DNA of 43,958 nt from Rickettsiales bacterium (GTDB lineage: Bacteria > Pseudomonadota > Alphaproteobacteria > Rs-D84): positions 1 to 43,958 of the forward strand of contig JAITQO010000015.1 of assembly GCA_031288835.1 (NCBI GenBank). Direction: 5' to 3'. Both the position numbers and the translations under genes were made by a program. The stretch's first letter is position 1; each line of letters begins with the position of its first letter. The notes below the pieces were generated by a model. It did not search any database. It was not told the DNA's origin and saw only the letters and a list, made by a program, of their open reading frames with translations. Below, piece after piece: positions 8,168 through 15,307 of the stretch.

Positions 8168-9041
8168 ATTATATGTAAAAAACAAGCAACTTTTATATGA
8201 ATCGGATGAAACAACCGCAACGTTTCCAATAGAGGATTTATCCGTTGTTGTTCTGGAAACTGGTTTCGTACAACTAACAGGTAGCTTGTTGTCGGAATTT
8301 GCCGAAAATGGAGTGGTATTGTTTTCATGCGATTCATCGCATAACCCTTGCGGCGCATTTTTTCCATTTCACGGTCATTCGCGATATGCCGAAATCACCC
8401 ACGTTCAGATTGCATCAAGCGAACCGTTGAAAAAACGGTTGTGGCAATCTATTGTCATTCAAAAAATAAAAAATCAAGCTGATGTGCTCAGACTGCTTGG
8501 CAAGAGCGAAGCCGGCGTCGTATCTGCAATTGCAAACCGCGTTCAAAGCGGTGATTCTGAAAATACGGAGGCATATGCCGCCCAATTATACTGGAAATCA
8601 TTGTTTGACAATTTTACACGACGCGACGAGTCAAACATTTTGAACAAGGCTCTGAATTACGGATACGCCATTATGCGTGGCTGCATCGCGCGCAATGTTG
8701 TCGGCGCCGGGCTTATGCCATGCCTTGGCGTACACCATAACAATCAATTGAATCAATTTAACCTTGTTGACGATTTAATAGAACCATTTCGCCCATTTGT
8801 CGACTTTATGGTCGCCACCACGGATTTCTCAAACGAAGAAAATCTAACGCCGCAATTAAAGAACCAGATTATTTCGATTCTGCTTTGCAATTGCGACATA
8901 TCTGGCGAAAAAGTCTCTTTATTAAAATCATGCGAAATGACAGCGGAGAGCATGGCGAAATCACTTCGCGAAAAAGATTTTCATCTGCTGAAATTGCCTA
9001 TAATAAACGGATATCCGCAAATAATGCACGAGGTGGTTTGA
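8130..9041 (+). CDS. cas1: CRISPR-associated Cas1 integrase, type II
   Basis: 303 residues; with Cas2 it integrates new spacers at the array. The ATG at 8130 follows AAAGGGAA with normal spacing, inside the cas9 3' end, which suggests translational coupling. Likely metal ligands are E147 (ENTEAYAAQLYW), H203 (LGVHHNNQLNQFNL) and E218 (DLIEPFRPFVD), all in the expected family contexts. The N-terminal half is the beta-sandwich region. Base composition is more AT-rich than in flanking housekeeping genes, in keeping with an acquired module. Confidence 0.95.
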   Translation: MGWRVLQLSKPCKLYVKNKQLLYESDETTATFPIEDLSVVVLETGFVQLTGSLLSEFAENGVVLFSCDSSHNPCGAFFPFHGHSRYAEITHVQIASSEPLKKRLWQSIVIQKIKNQADVLRLLGKSEAGVVSAIANRVQSGDSENTEAYAAQLYWKSLFDNFTRRDESNILNKALNYGYAIMRGCIARNVVGAGLMPCLGVHHNNQLNQFNLVDDLIEPFRPFVDFMVATTDFSNEENLTPQLKNQIISILLCNCDISGEKVSLLKSCEMTAESMAKSLREKDFHLLKLPIINGYPQIMHEVV

Positions 9042-9371
9042 ATGTCAGAAACGAAGGAAAGATTCATGAGAATAATGGTATTTTTTGATTTGCCGACAAC
9101 TACGAAGAAAAACCGCCACGACGCGTCAAAGTTTCGCAATGATTTGTTGAACGACGGGTATTATATGATGCAATGGTCCGTATATTCGCGAATATGCAAA
9201 GGTTTGGCGCAGGTAGAAAAACATACCCAAAGATTAAAATGCTTGATTCCGTTATCTGGGTCTGTTAGACTAATAACAGTTACGGAAAAACAATTTGCCA
9301 GTATGGAAATCTTGATTGGCTTACAAAAGCAACAGGAAAAAATTGGTGCAAAACAGTTATTATTATTTTAG
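9042..9371 (+). CDS. cas2: CRISPR-associated Cas2
   Basis: 109 residues; structural partner of Cas1 in spacer acquisition. A ferredoxin-like fold is indicated by MRIMVFFDLP with D16 at the end of the first strand, then the helix and LNDGYYMMQWSVYSRIC. The C-terminal half (VRLITVTEKQFASMEIL) fits type II Cas2. The ATG is directly adjacent to the cas1 stop, with GAGG at 9030-9033 as ribosome site. Confidence 0.94.
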   Translation: MSETKERFMRIMVFFDLPTTTKKNRHDASKFRNDLLNDGYYMMQWSVYSRICKGLAQVEKHTQRLKCLIPLSGSVRLITVTEKQFASMEILIGLQKQQEKIGAKQLLLF

Positions 9372-9403
9372 ATTTTATACAATTTTTCTGATAGTTTCTA
9401 ACC

Positions 9404-9428
9404 AAAAACCCGCTGAAATCAGCGGGTT
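9404..9428 (-). terminator. Intrinsic terminator at the low-coordinate end of the CRISPR array
   Basis: A perfect inverted repeat, 9407-9416 with 9419-9428 (core CCCGCTGA/TCAGCGGG), is followed on the minus strand by five T residues (9408-9404, partly overlapping the stem). On the plus strand only ATTT follows, so it works better for minus-strand transcripts, such as the array. It may also end the cas operon. Confidence 0.7.
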
Positions 9429-9439
9429 ATTTGATAGGG

Positions 9440-10201
9440 ATTATATCAAACCTGATTTGGAAAGCAAACTATAACCGAACATATTTATGCGTGTTTCCGA
9501 TGAGAATTATATCAAACCTGATTTGGAAAGCAAACTATAACCCTGCTGGCTACTGCGTTGAAGGAGAAGGAATTATATCAAACCTGATTTGGAAAGCAAA
9601 CTATAACTTTTTGATTGAGATATTTGTCGATATGGTCATTATATCAAACCTGATTTGGAAAGCAAACTATAACATTTCGTCAAAACGTGTTTGCTGAGGT
9701 ATCATTATATCAAACCTGATTTGGAAAGCAAACTATAACGGCTAACAGATTCAAAAGAAGAAAGAGAAAATTATATCAAACCTGATTTGGAAAGCAAACT
9801 ATAACTGGCTTATTGGTAGTCTTGCCGATTACTTCATTATATCAAACCTGATTTGGAAAGCAAACTATAACGCCTTTTGATTTTGCTATTTGCTGAATTC
9901 TATTATATCAAACCTGATTTGGAAAGCAAACTATAACTAAGAAAGTTCACTTGCCGTCAATACCTACATTATATCAAACCTGATTTGGAAAGCAAACTAT
10001 AACTTGCGTCGAATCATCCCTTTTAACGGACAAATTATATCAAACCTGATTTGGAAAGCAAACTATAACTCGAAAACGAAAATAAAATCTGGCGAACGAA
10101 TTATATCAAACCTGATTTGGAAAGCAAACTATAACATGAAATAACTTGCCCGCATTGTGGGTCGTATTATATCAAACCTGATTTGGAAAGCAAACTATAA
10201 C
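9440..10201 (-). CRISPR. Type II-C CRISPR array, 12 repeats and 11 spacers
   Basis: Twelve 36-base repeats start at 9440, 9506, 9572, 9638, 9704, 9770, 9836, 9902, 9968, 10034, 10100 and 10166. I see no differences between copies, and all 11 spacers are exactly 30 bases (period 66). crRNA polarity is read as minus strand for three reasons: that strand begins GTTATAG and ends in TGATATAAT, as in other type II repeats; the tracrRNA anti-repeat is on the minus strand; and an intrinsic terminator follows at 9404-9428. Each repeat holds TTGCTT, 16 bases, then TATAAT with an extended TG, so each could start its own crRNA about seven bases into the next spacer, as described for Neisseria II-C arrays. 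No spacer obviously matches this window. Confidence 0.97.
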
Positions 10202-10238
10202 TTAAACAGATTTACTGTTTTTTCTTTATGTTTTTTGC

Positions 10239-10266
10239 TTGACAGTGGCTAAAAACGAATTATAAT
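10239..10266 (+). promoter_or_regulatory. Consensus promoter of the outer-membrane barrel gene
   Basis: TTGACA (10239-10244), 16 bases, TATAAT (10261-10266), both perfect hexamers, 14 bases before the ATG at 10281. It begins 37 bases after the last CRISPR repeat. Confidence 0.75.
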
Positions 10267-10280
10267 CTATCCTCAAAATA

Positions 10281-10931
10281 ATGAAAAAACTTGCTATAAT
10301 CTCGCTGTTTATCTTCGCGCCATTCGCTGCGCGTGCATGGTATATTTCGGATAAGTTGTCATTTTCAAGGTTAAATATATTGGATAAAAGTCTGATAATT
10401 TATGATACTTATTCTCAAAAATCCGAAACATCAAAAATCAATAATATGTTTATAAACAGGCTCGCCGGTGGTTTTAATCTTCCCGTTGAATCGCTTCAAG
10501 GTGCCATCCGTGGGGAAATCGAATTGGGTCTTGCCAGTTCAACAAAAACCAAAAGTAAGGGCGTGATATACGATACATCAAGTTTTAAGTACAGCAATGA
10601 GTCGAAATTCAAAGTCAAGCCAACTTTCTTTATTTTGAATGCCTATTATGATTTCAATACCAGCACAAAGTTTATCCCATATGCCGGTATCGGAATCGGC
10701 GCCGTACATTATCAAATTGAATCAAGTAGCAATGCCTCAGAACTCCCCAGTGAAGGTACTCAGATCTATTTTGTTTGGAATATCTCAATCGGAACTTCTT
10801 ATTCCCTAACCGATAGATTCGCGCTTGATGCCTCGTACCGCTATTCCGATTTTATGAAATCAATGGTAGGAACATATGCTTATTACAAAAATTCCCACGA
10901 ACTCTCCCTCGGCGCCCGGTACGCGTTTTAA
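10281..10931 (+). CDS. Small outer-membrane beta-barrel protein
   Basis: 216 residues. A signal peptide (MKKLAIISLFIFAPFAARA) is followed by alternating hydrophobic strands and polar loops, with the typical motif FIPYAGIGIGAVHYQ (about 133-147) and a C-terminal strand SLGARYAF ending in phenylalanine, the outer-membrane insertion signal. This fits an eight-stranded OmpA/Opa-type porin-like barrel. The gene is AT-rich and lies between the CRISPR array and the solitary repeat; it is not a known CRISPR partner and is probably unrelated in function. It has its own consensus promoter and is followed by a small gene 17 bases downstream. Confidence 0.8.
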   Translation: MKKLAIISLFIFAPFAARAWYISDKLSFSRLNILDKSLIIYDTYSQKSETSKINNMFINRLAGGFNLPVESLQGAIRGEIELGLASSTKTKSKGVIYDTSSFKYSNESKFKVKPTFFILNAYYDFNTSTKFIPYAGIGIGAVHYQIESSSNASELPSEGTQIYFVWNISIGTSYSLTDRFALDASYRYSDFMKSMVGTYAYYKNSHELSLGARYAF

Positions 10932-10948
10932 TTAAAAGGATGATAAAC

Positions 10949-11158
10949 ATGTCAAATAATAGTATTTTAACAGAGGCATTTTTGCAATTTGTAAAAAGTT
11001 TCAAGGATGCTAGGCTGGATCCTATGCGGGATTTTGAGCTAAGTTTATCCAAAGATGCGATTTCTATTCTTGAGAAAGAACACGACATGCGGCACGCTTC
11101 CGATGGTCCTTTTGTTATAAAACTCCAAGGAATAACTATAAAAAAATTAGAAAAGTAA
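10949..11158 (+). CDS. Small hypothetical protein
   Basis: 69 codons from the ATG at 10949, which has AAAGGA (10935-10940) eight bases upstream; an ATG at 10940 in frame is too close to that site. The protein is charged and helical with no cysteine, signal peptide or membrane segment (core FELSLSKDAISILEKEHDMRHASDGPFVIKLQGITIKKLEK). The end resembles a short strand-forming domain. It is probably co-transcribed with the barrel gene. No family recognised. Confidence 0.5.
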   Translation: MSNNSILTEAFLQFVKSFKDARLDPMRDFELSLSKDAISILEKEHDMRHASDGPFVIKLQGITIKKLEK

Positions 11159-11757
11159 TCACATATAGTTATTAAATCAAGTAAAAAATCAAAAAAAATC
11201 TTCGCGCGCGTATATAGTATATATATATTATTATATATAATATATAATAATTATTATATCAGTAATAGTATCGTAATAAGATATTTGTACAGTAATTGAT
11301 ATTTATTATGTGGATATTTACAGTTTTTTGTAGTTATTACTCGCAGTAGATAGTTATTTGGCGTAGTTATTATTTCTAATACACGCGCGTTATATAAAAA
11401 TATATTCGACATTACGGTTATTTTGAGGGAAAGACCTCTTTTTTGAGATTTTTAAGTTTGTTGTGAAGAAAAATATTCTATCAATAATTGGTTTTGAGAA
11501 GAAATAAAATGTGATTAGACTTTTTATCCTTTGTTGAAAAATCGAGCAAGTTCCGGACAAGTTTTCGCAAAAGATTCGCAAAGATGTGTCAATGGGGTTG
11601 TAAAGCGTTTGTTTGCGTTTGCGTGCCTGTAAAGGAATAAGCGCGTAATAGCCTGCGCCTTATTGATTCCGCCGAGCAAAATAAAAAAAAGAAAAAACAA
11701 CCAGAATAAGAGAAAAACTATTTGATGTAAAAGTATGAATGATTAAATGGTATTATC
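11159..11757. other. AT-rich non-coding segment
   Basis: About 600 bases with no convincing gene. The first 230 bases contain long alternating A/T runs (11210-11260). TAGTTATT occurs four times (near 11166, 11331, 11350 and 11364). A weak intrinsic terminator, GAGG/CCTC plus six T, lies at 11425-11444, and a longer imperfect hairpin at about 11636-11664. The two halves differ in composition; the second half has GC-richer patches (about 11585-11690) that may be gene remnants. Confidence 0.5.
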
Positions 11758-11793
11758 ATTATATCAAACCTGATTTGGAAAGCAAACTATAAC
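11758..11793 (-). repeat. Solitary CRISPR repeat
   Basis: A 36-base sequence identical to the array repeats, 1,556 bases beyond the last array repeat, with no second copy within spacer distance on either side. Like the others it carries TTGCTT-16-TATAAT on the minus strand. A further TATAAT lies upstream of it on the minus strand at about 11801-11806. The 200 bases between this repeat and tRNA-Leu hold no gene I can support. Confidence 0.9.
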
Positions 11794-11999
11794 TATTGTA
11801 TTATATTCGATAAAAATTGAACTGCATGACAAAAGTCGACCATTAAACCTACCCCTGCCAACCGTGGAGATTTATGTTTATGTAAAAATTGCGCAAAAGC
11901 AGTGCTTATTTGTGATAAAAAATAACAAATAAACGATTGGTGACAGTTTTTCAACACGCATAAAAACAAGAAAAACCTACGGAAATCTGCGAGAAAACC

Positions 12000-12086
12000 T
12001 GGTGGCCTTGGCGGGACTTGAACCCGCACGGGCGCAATGCCCAAAGGATTTTAAGTCCTCAGCGTCTACCATTCCGCCACAAGGCC
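12000..12086 (-). tRNA. tRNA-Leu (anticodon TAA)
   Basis: Read on the minus strand the gene starts GGCCTTG (12086-12080) and ends CAAGGCC-A-CCA, so the seven-base acceptor stem pairs perfectly and CCA is encoded (12002-12000). The anticodon loop CTTAAAA gives TAA, reading UUA leucine codons. The long variable arm (GGGCATTGCGCCC) and the T-arm GGTTCAAGTCC are typical of tRNA-Leu. Confidence 0.95.
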
Positions 12087-12127
12087 ACGGGGCTATTGTA
12101 TCTGATTTTCCCGCCGTCGCAAGCGAT

Positions 12128-12763
12128 TTATTCCACGACTTTCGCCGTCGGAAAGAATGTCAATTGCACGGATTTCCATTTTTCATATTCGCCGCGCGGC
12201 AGCATGCTGAACGGATTGCACGCGTCAACCGCCAGACGGATTGTCTCCAACACATACGCGAACGAAGGGTCGTTGTCCGCCCTTGACTGCTGCTCGAACC
12301 AATAACTCTGCACCTTGCCGTTCGGAAACAACTTCAGGTGCGCGACCGCCCGGATTTCTATCAAATCCGAACGCGCCGAATCAATCTGCCAGCAACGCGT
12401 CATTGCAATCCGCAGCGCGTCGATGACGGATATGGTCATGGTCCGGTCAAGATTATGAACCTCGCGATTAACCTTTATGGTCTTGATTTCCGCAGGCTTG
12501 CCGTTTTTCTTCGCGTCTGACTTTTTTTCTTGCTCCCTGTCCGTTTTCCCTTGTCCCTTTTCCTCCTGATTCCTCAGTTTCGTTTCCAACCCTTCTATTT
12601 TCACGTTCTCCAAATCGATTTCCATTATCTTTATTCTGTCCGGCGCTATGATTTTCTGGGGCGTCGCAACCAGCGCAATGGCCACCGCGGCGAATATTAA
12701 AACGGCATGCGCCAGAACCGACAATGAAAAGTTTTCGAATGAAAATAATTTGCCGCCGCTCAT
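12128..12763 (-). CDS. tolA: TolA-like inner-membrane energy-transduction protein
   Basis: 211 residues. TolA links the TolQR proton channel to TolB/Pal during envelope constriction. A single membrane segment near the N-terminus (about 13-34), a charged Lys/Glu-rich linker (about 60-95; QEEKGQGKTDREQEKKSDAK) and a C-terminal TonB/TolA-like domain (LKLFPNGKVQSYWFEQ...) appear in the right order. The linker is much shorter than in E. coli TolA (421 residues), as in many alphaproteobacteria. It follows tolR by two bases in the ybgC-tolQ-tolR-tolA order; tolB and pal are not in this window. Confidence 0.85.
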   Translation of the reverse strand: MSGGKLFSFENFSLSVLAHAVLIFAAVAIALVATPQKIIAPDRIKIMEIDLENVKIEGLETKLRNQEEKGQGKTDREQEKKSDAKKNGKPAEIKTIKVNREVHNLDRTMTISVIDALRIAMTRCWQIDSARSDLIEIRAVAHLKLFPNGKVQSYWFEQQSRADNDPSFAYVLETIRLAVDACNPFSMLPRGEYEKWKSVQLTFFPTAKVVE

Positions 12764-12765
12764 CG

Positions 12766-13158
12766 CTATTCTGCGCGGGTTTCCAGCGAAACGCTGTCGA
12801 ATCCCGCGTCTTTCAGCCCTCCCATGGCGCGAATAACCGCGCCATAGCCCGCGCCGGCGTCGCCGGCAATCATCACGGACAATTTCGGATTTTCCGAACG
12901 CATCGACGCCAGTTTCAGGATTATCTTTTCCAGTTTCATTTTGTCCTCGCCCAGATAATAGTTGCCAGCCTTGTCAACCGACAAAACCATCGCGTGGTCC
13001 GGCGAAGACGCGACGCTCGCGCCCGCCTTGGGCAAATCCAAATCAATTCCGTTCGTCATCATCGGCGTCGTGAACATAAAGACCGCCAGCAGCGTCGCCA
13101 TCACGTCAATCATCGGCGTCAGCTGCATCGCGTCGTTTCTGCTGTTCCGTCTGCTCAT
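12766..13158 (-). CDS. tolR: TolR/ExbD-family proton-channel subunit
   Basis: 130 residues. The N-terminal cytoplasmic stretch is followed by a single membrane helix carrying the proton-path aspartate, D18 in LTPMIDVMATLLAVFMF, then a periplasmic domain that repeats the family pattern of strands and helices. It works with TolQ to convert proton-motive force into movement of TolA. The start overlaps the tolQ stop by four bases, so translation is probably coupled. Confidence 0.93.
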   Translation of the reverse strand: MSRRNSRNDAMQLTPMIDVMATLLAVFMFTTPMMTNGIDLDLPKAGASVASSPDHAMVLSVDKAGNYYLGEDKMKLEKIILKLASMRSENPKLSVMIAGDAGAGYGAVIRAMGGLKDAGFDSVSLETRAE

Positions 13159-13604
13159 TTTGCCAGCCCGTTGTATAATTCATCCGATTTTTTGGAAAAA
13201 TATTGATACGCGATTGCCGCCGGAATCGCGACAATTAGTCCCAAAACCGTGGTTCCCAGCGCCGCCGCCAGTCCCGGCGCAATCACCGCGATTGAAACGC
13301 TTTTCGCCGCGCCAATCGCCGCGAACGAATGCATCACGCCCCACACGGTTCCGAATAGCCCTATGAACGGCGCCACTGTCGAGCACATCGACAAAAACCA
13401 CAGGTTCTTGTCGAACGGCGCTATGACTTCGTCGGCGGGAAGATTGCGGTTTATCTCGCTATGCCGCGCCCTGCCCCACAATCGGAACTTCTCGATAATC
13501 ACATACCACGAGATTACGCTGCCGACAACCAGCACGATTGACGAAAAGGCGACGACCCAATCGCCCCCGATGAAAAGATTCAGCAAAGTAAAATTGTTAT
13601 TCAT
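13155..13604 (-). CDS. tolQ: Compact TolQ/ExbB-family proton-channel subunit
   Basis: 149 residues, against about 230 in typical TolQ. Three membrane segments are visible (about 12-35, 68-92 and 100-128), with the conserved pattern STVAPFIGLFGTVWGVMHSF and APGLAAALGTTVLGLIVAIPAAIAYQYF. What is missing is most of the large cytoplasmic loop between the first and second helices. The pore-lining helices are intact and the gene lies in a normal Tol operon, so it is probably functional in a minimal form. It overlaps ybgC by eight bases. Confidence 0.9.
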   Translation of the reverse strand: MNNNFTLLNLFIGGDWVVAFSSIVLVVGSVISWYVIIEKFRLWGRARHSEINRNLPADEVIAPFDKNLWFLSMCSTVAPFIGLFGTVWGVMHSFAAIGAAKSVSIAVIAPGLAAALGTTVLGLIVAIPAAIAYQYFSKKSDELYNGLAK

Positions 13605-13974
13605 TTTTTTCTCCTAGTTTCAGCCAGATTTCCGGTATGCGGACCGGTTTGAGAGCCTTGTTCACATATGCGGCCGTGCCGGTCATTACGGCATATGCCT
13701 CGCCGTCCTTCACAAACTTTTGCTCTATGTCCAAAGTCGCCGCGCCATGTCCGATGAACCGCGTCTCAACCTGGAACGCGTCGCCAAGCCGAAGCGGCCT
13801 CAGATATTTCACCGACAGTTTCCGAATGACGAACCCTCCGTCCGAATCATTCACGTCCTTGAACATGTCCATCCTTGCGCGCTCGGCTATCTCGATATAC
13901 CGCGCGTGATATACAATGCCGCCGGCATCCGTGTCGGCGTATGCGATTCTGAAATTGAAAATATGCGGCGTCAT
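13597..13974 (-). CDS. ybgC: YbgC-family acyl-CoA thioesterase
   Basis: 125 residues with the hot-dog fold signature of the YbgC family: FRIAYADTDAGGIVYHARYIEIAERARMDMF, with the catalytic aspartate in the YADTDAGG segment. It hydrolyses acyl-CoA or acyl-ACP thioesters and is the usual first gene of tol-pal operons. The position directly upstream of tolQ supports the call. Confidence 0.93.
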   Translation of the reverse strand: MTPHIFNFRIAYADTDAGGIVYHARYIEIAERARMDMFKDVNDSDGGFVIRKLSVKYLRPLRLGDAFQVETRFIGHGAATLDIEQKFVKDGEAYAVMTGTAAYVNKALKPVRIPEIWLKLGEKNE

Positions 13975-14032
13975 CTTTTTTTCATCTTTTTTCTTATAAA
14001 AACGTCTCGCTCGTTCGAAATGCGCAGGCCAA

Positions 14033-14542
14033 TCAGCCCTGCTTTTCGTCCGTCCTTTCTTTTGCGCTGGAAACCGCCACCATGGCCGCGCGGAGAACGC
14101 TGTCTCCGAACATGAATCCCGATTGTATTTCCTTTGTTATCGCGTTTTCCGGAAGTTCCGATTCTTCCGTCGAAATCGCGTTGTGAAACTGCGGATTCAG
14201 CATCTGGCCAGCGGTTTCAATCCGAACGACGCCGAGTTTTGCCAAAACATTTTCGGACGCCTTTCTCAATGCCTGGATGCCCTCGTCCTCCGGAGAATGT
14301 CCGGCGGCCGCGTCAATCGCGTCAATCAGGGGCAGAAATTGCTCGGCGATGTTCATCGCGCGGGAACGCGCGGCGCTTTCGATATCCGCGCCGGCGCGCT
14401 TGCGCGTGTTTTCCAACTCGGCCATCGCGCGAAGATACTTGTCTTTCAGCTCCGCAATCTGTTTTTCCGAATCCGGCGTTTTTCCGGCATCGGAATCTTG
14501 ATTTTTCTGAACAATCTTGTCTTTTTTATCTGTCATTTTCAT
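14033..14542 (-). CDS. grpE: GrpE, nucleotide exchange factor of DnaK
   Basis: 169 residues from the ATG at 14542, which has AAGG seven bases upstream; the in-frame ATG at 14548 is too near that site. An N-terminal charged tail leads into the long dimerisation helix (AELKDKYLRAMAELENTRKRAGADIES) and ends in the beta domain with NPQFHNAIS and ITKEIQSGFMFGDSVLRAAMVAVS, the classical GrpE signature. It releases ADP from DnaK. tpiA lies 13 bases upstream on the same strand. Confidence 0.94.
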   Translation of the reverse strand: MKMTDKKDKIVQKNQDSDAGKTPDSEKQIAELKDKYLRAMAELENTRKRAGADIESAARSRAMNIAEQFLPLIDAIDAAAGHSPEDEGIQALRKASENVLAKLGVVRIETAGQMLNPQFHNAISTEESELPENAITKEIQSGFMFGDSVLRAAMVAVSSAKERTDEKQG

Positions 14543-14555
14543 CACCATACCTTTT

Positions 14556-15245
14556 TCACGCTGCCTTTATTATAGGTATGAAGTCATCCAATTTCAATGA
14601 CGCGCCGCCGACCAGAACGCCGCCGACATTTTTGATTCCCATGATTTCCCGCGCGTTCGACGGCTTGACTGACCCGCCGTAAAGAACCGCCGTGCCCGCC
14701 AACCCCATTTGTTTCAGGATTTCCGCAATATGATTATGAACGGACGTTATGTCATCGATTGTCGGAATCAAGCCGGTTCCAATCGCCCATACCGGCTCAT
14801 AGGCGACAATTATTTCGCTTTTTATGATATCAACGCTCGGAATTGATTGCCAAACCTGACTTTCGATGACTTTCAAAGTTTCGCCGGCTTTCTTTTGCTC
14901 CTTTGTCTCGCCGACGCAAATAATGGGAATCAAGCCATATTCCAGGCATCTTGCCGCCTTTGCCGCCACAATTTCGTTTGTTTCGTTCCAATATTGGCGA
15001 CGTTCGGAATGCCCGACTATGCAGTATTTCGCGCCGGCTTCCGCAATCATCCTCGCGCTGACCTCGCCGGTGAAGGCGCCGGATTCGTGGGCCGAGCAAT
15101 CTTCGGCGCCTATGCCGACCATATCCGTTCCGGGACGGAGCAAATGGAACGGGACGCATAAAACCGCCTTCTCTTTCAATTTCAAAAACCCTTCCAGCAG
15201 TTCGGCGGCGCCGTTCATCTTCCAGTTGCCAATCACATACTTCAT
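14556..15245 (-). CDS. tpiA: Triosephosphate isomerase
   Basis: Interconverts dihydroxyacetone phosphate and glyceraldehyde 3-phosphate in glycolysis/gluconeogenesis. 229 residues, somewhat shorter than the usual 250. Catalytic residues are present: N7 and K9 (GNWKMN), H79 (IVGHSERR) and E150 (AYEPVWAIGTG), plus the phosphate loop YGGSVKPSN and GVLVGGASL. The gap to divergent ppiD is 62 bases, which must hold promoters in both directions. Confidence 0.96.
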   Translation of the reverse strand: MKYVIGNWKMNGAAELLEGFLKLKEKAVLCVPFHLLRPGTDMVGIGAEDCSAHESGAFTGEVSARMIAEAGAKYCIVGHSERRQYWNETNEIVAAKAARCLEYGLIPIICVGETKEQKKAGETLKVIESQVWQSIPSVDIIKSEIIVAYEPVWAIGTGLIPTIDDITSVHNHIAEILKQMGLAGTAVLYGGSVKPSNAREIMGIKNVGGVLVGGASLKLDDFIPIIKAA

Positions 15246-15307
15246 TTGACTTTCGACCTTGTTTTTTGCTATATACTAGCATAATATATCAAAAAAGGAA
15301 AATCAAT

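Noticed and set aside
9431-9697. An open frame of 88 codons across the first CRISPR repeats, with a 22-residue period
   Set aside because: The 66-base repeat unit is a multiple of three, so any frame without a stop continues automatically. It has no ribosome site and its content is repeats and spacers.
11200-11300. Chromosomal replication origin
   Set aside because: The block is AT-rich and has a TGTGGATAT that resembles a DnaA box with one mismatch, but there is no cluster of boxes and no dnaA, parAB or hemE next to it.
12000-12086. tRNA-Leu as attachment site for a CRISPR-bearing integrative element
   Set aside because: The 3' end of the tRNA does face the CRISPR side, but I found no second copy of its 3' end near 5046-5200 and no integrase gene, so there is no evidence for an element boundary.
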